Below, one piece after another: positions 6,172 to 6,305 of a stretch of DNA of 6,305 nucleotides. Under the pieces are notes generated by a model. It was not told where the DNA came from. It did not search any database and was given only the letters and a program-made list of their open reading frames with translations. The first letter of the stretch is position 1, and each line of letters opens with the position of its first letter. Source of the DNA: Rudanella sp. (GTDB taxonomy: Bacteria > Bacteroidota > Bacteroidia > Cytophagales > Spirosomataceae); the NCBI GenBank assembly GCA_026785985.1, contig JAJAYX010000583.1, positions 1 to 6,305 of the forward strand. The letters are read 5' to 3'. A program made the translations under genes and the position numbers.

Positions 6172-6305
6172 GATTGTTGGTCGGTTTGTATGGATTGAAT
6201 TATCTGGTTATAACGCTCTTCGCCAATTTGCTCGAAAATAGCATTGAGATATCCGGCTGTGACATCAGTATTTGGGGAGCCAAGCTGTTTGAAAATTGAG
6301 TAGGC
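6168..6305 (-). CDS. C-terminal end of an unrecognised gene (cut by window edge)
   Basis: The frame is open from the right edge to TGA at 6170-6168, giving the last 45 residues of a protein. They include FKQLGSPNTDVTAGYLNAIF (5-24) followed by EQIGEERYNQIIQSIQ (25-40), probably a helical tail. The stop overlaps the start of the next gene in ATGA, which is the main support for this being a real gene, as a 4-bp overlap of this kind is typical of co-translated neighbours. No signature motif lies in the visible part, so no function is given. Confidence 0.6.
   Translation of the reverse strand, partial: AYSIFKQLGSPNTDVTAGYLNAIFEQIGEERYNQIIQSIQTDQQS

Overview
The window is a gene-dense stretch of a Bacteroidota genome. 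All seven supported genes lie on the minus strand, so they read from high to low coordinates. The lineage call is an inference. It rests on Tat-exported Gfo/Idh/MocA oxidoreductases beside FGly-type sulfatases and a FucP/GluP-type sugar permease, on starts without a Shine-Dalgarno sequence, and on a GC content above 50% in the metabolic genes. A Spirosoma-like member of the Cytophagales would fit, but the genus cannot be proved from this sequence.

Region 1 (right edge to about 5725) holds the last 45 codons of an unrecognised gene. Its stop codon overlaps by 4 bp the start of a small gene for a 148-residue protein. That protein has a helical N-terminal part and two copies of a Gly-rich motif (KNVV..GSTI...G...GD). 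This part is clearly more AT-rich than the rest and appears functionally unrelated to it. It may be the end of a conflict or signalling-type module, which is only an inference.

Region 2 (5675 to 1) is a five-gene run with gaps of 5, 48, 14 and 25 bp. It codes for sulfatase A (TTG start, unusual active-site motifs), sulfatase B (canonical CAPSR motif), a Gfo/Idh/MocA protein with a DTSH variant dinucleotide loop, a second Gfo/Idh/MocA protein with a classical EKP motif and a strong Tat signal, and the first 101 residues of a FucP/GluP-type sugar permease cut by the left edge.

Taken together, the run looks like a carbohydrate-scavenging operon. Two exported sulfatases would remove sulfate from a glycan or sulfated sugar, two Tat-exported, probably cofactor-loaded oxidoreductases would act on the freed sugar in the periplasm, and the permease would import the product. 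The substrate cannot be read from the sequence. No SusC/SusD pair, glycoside hydrolase of an obvious family, regulator, RNA gene, insertion sequence or CRISPR array is visible. There is no gene-free stretch over 50 bp, and no convincing promoter or terminator was found.
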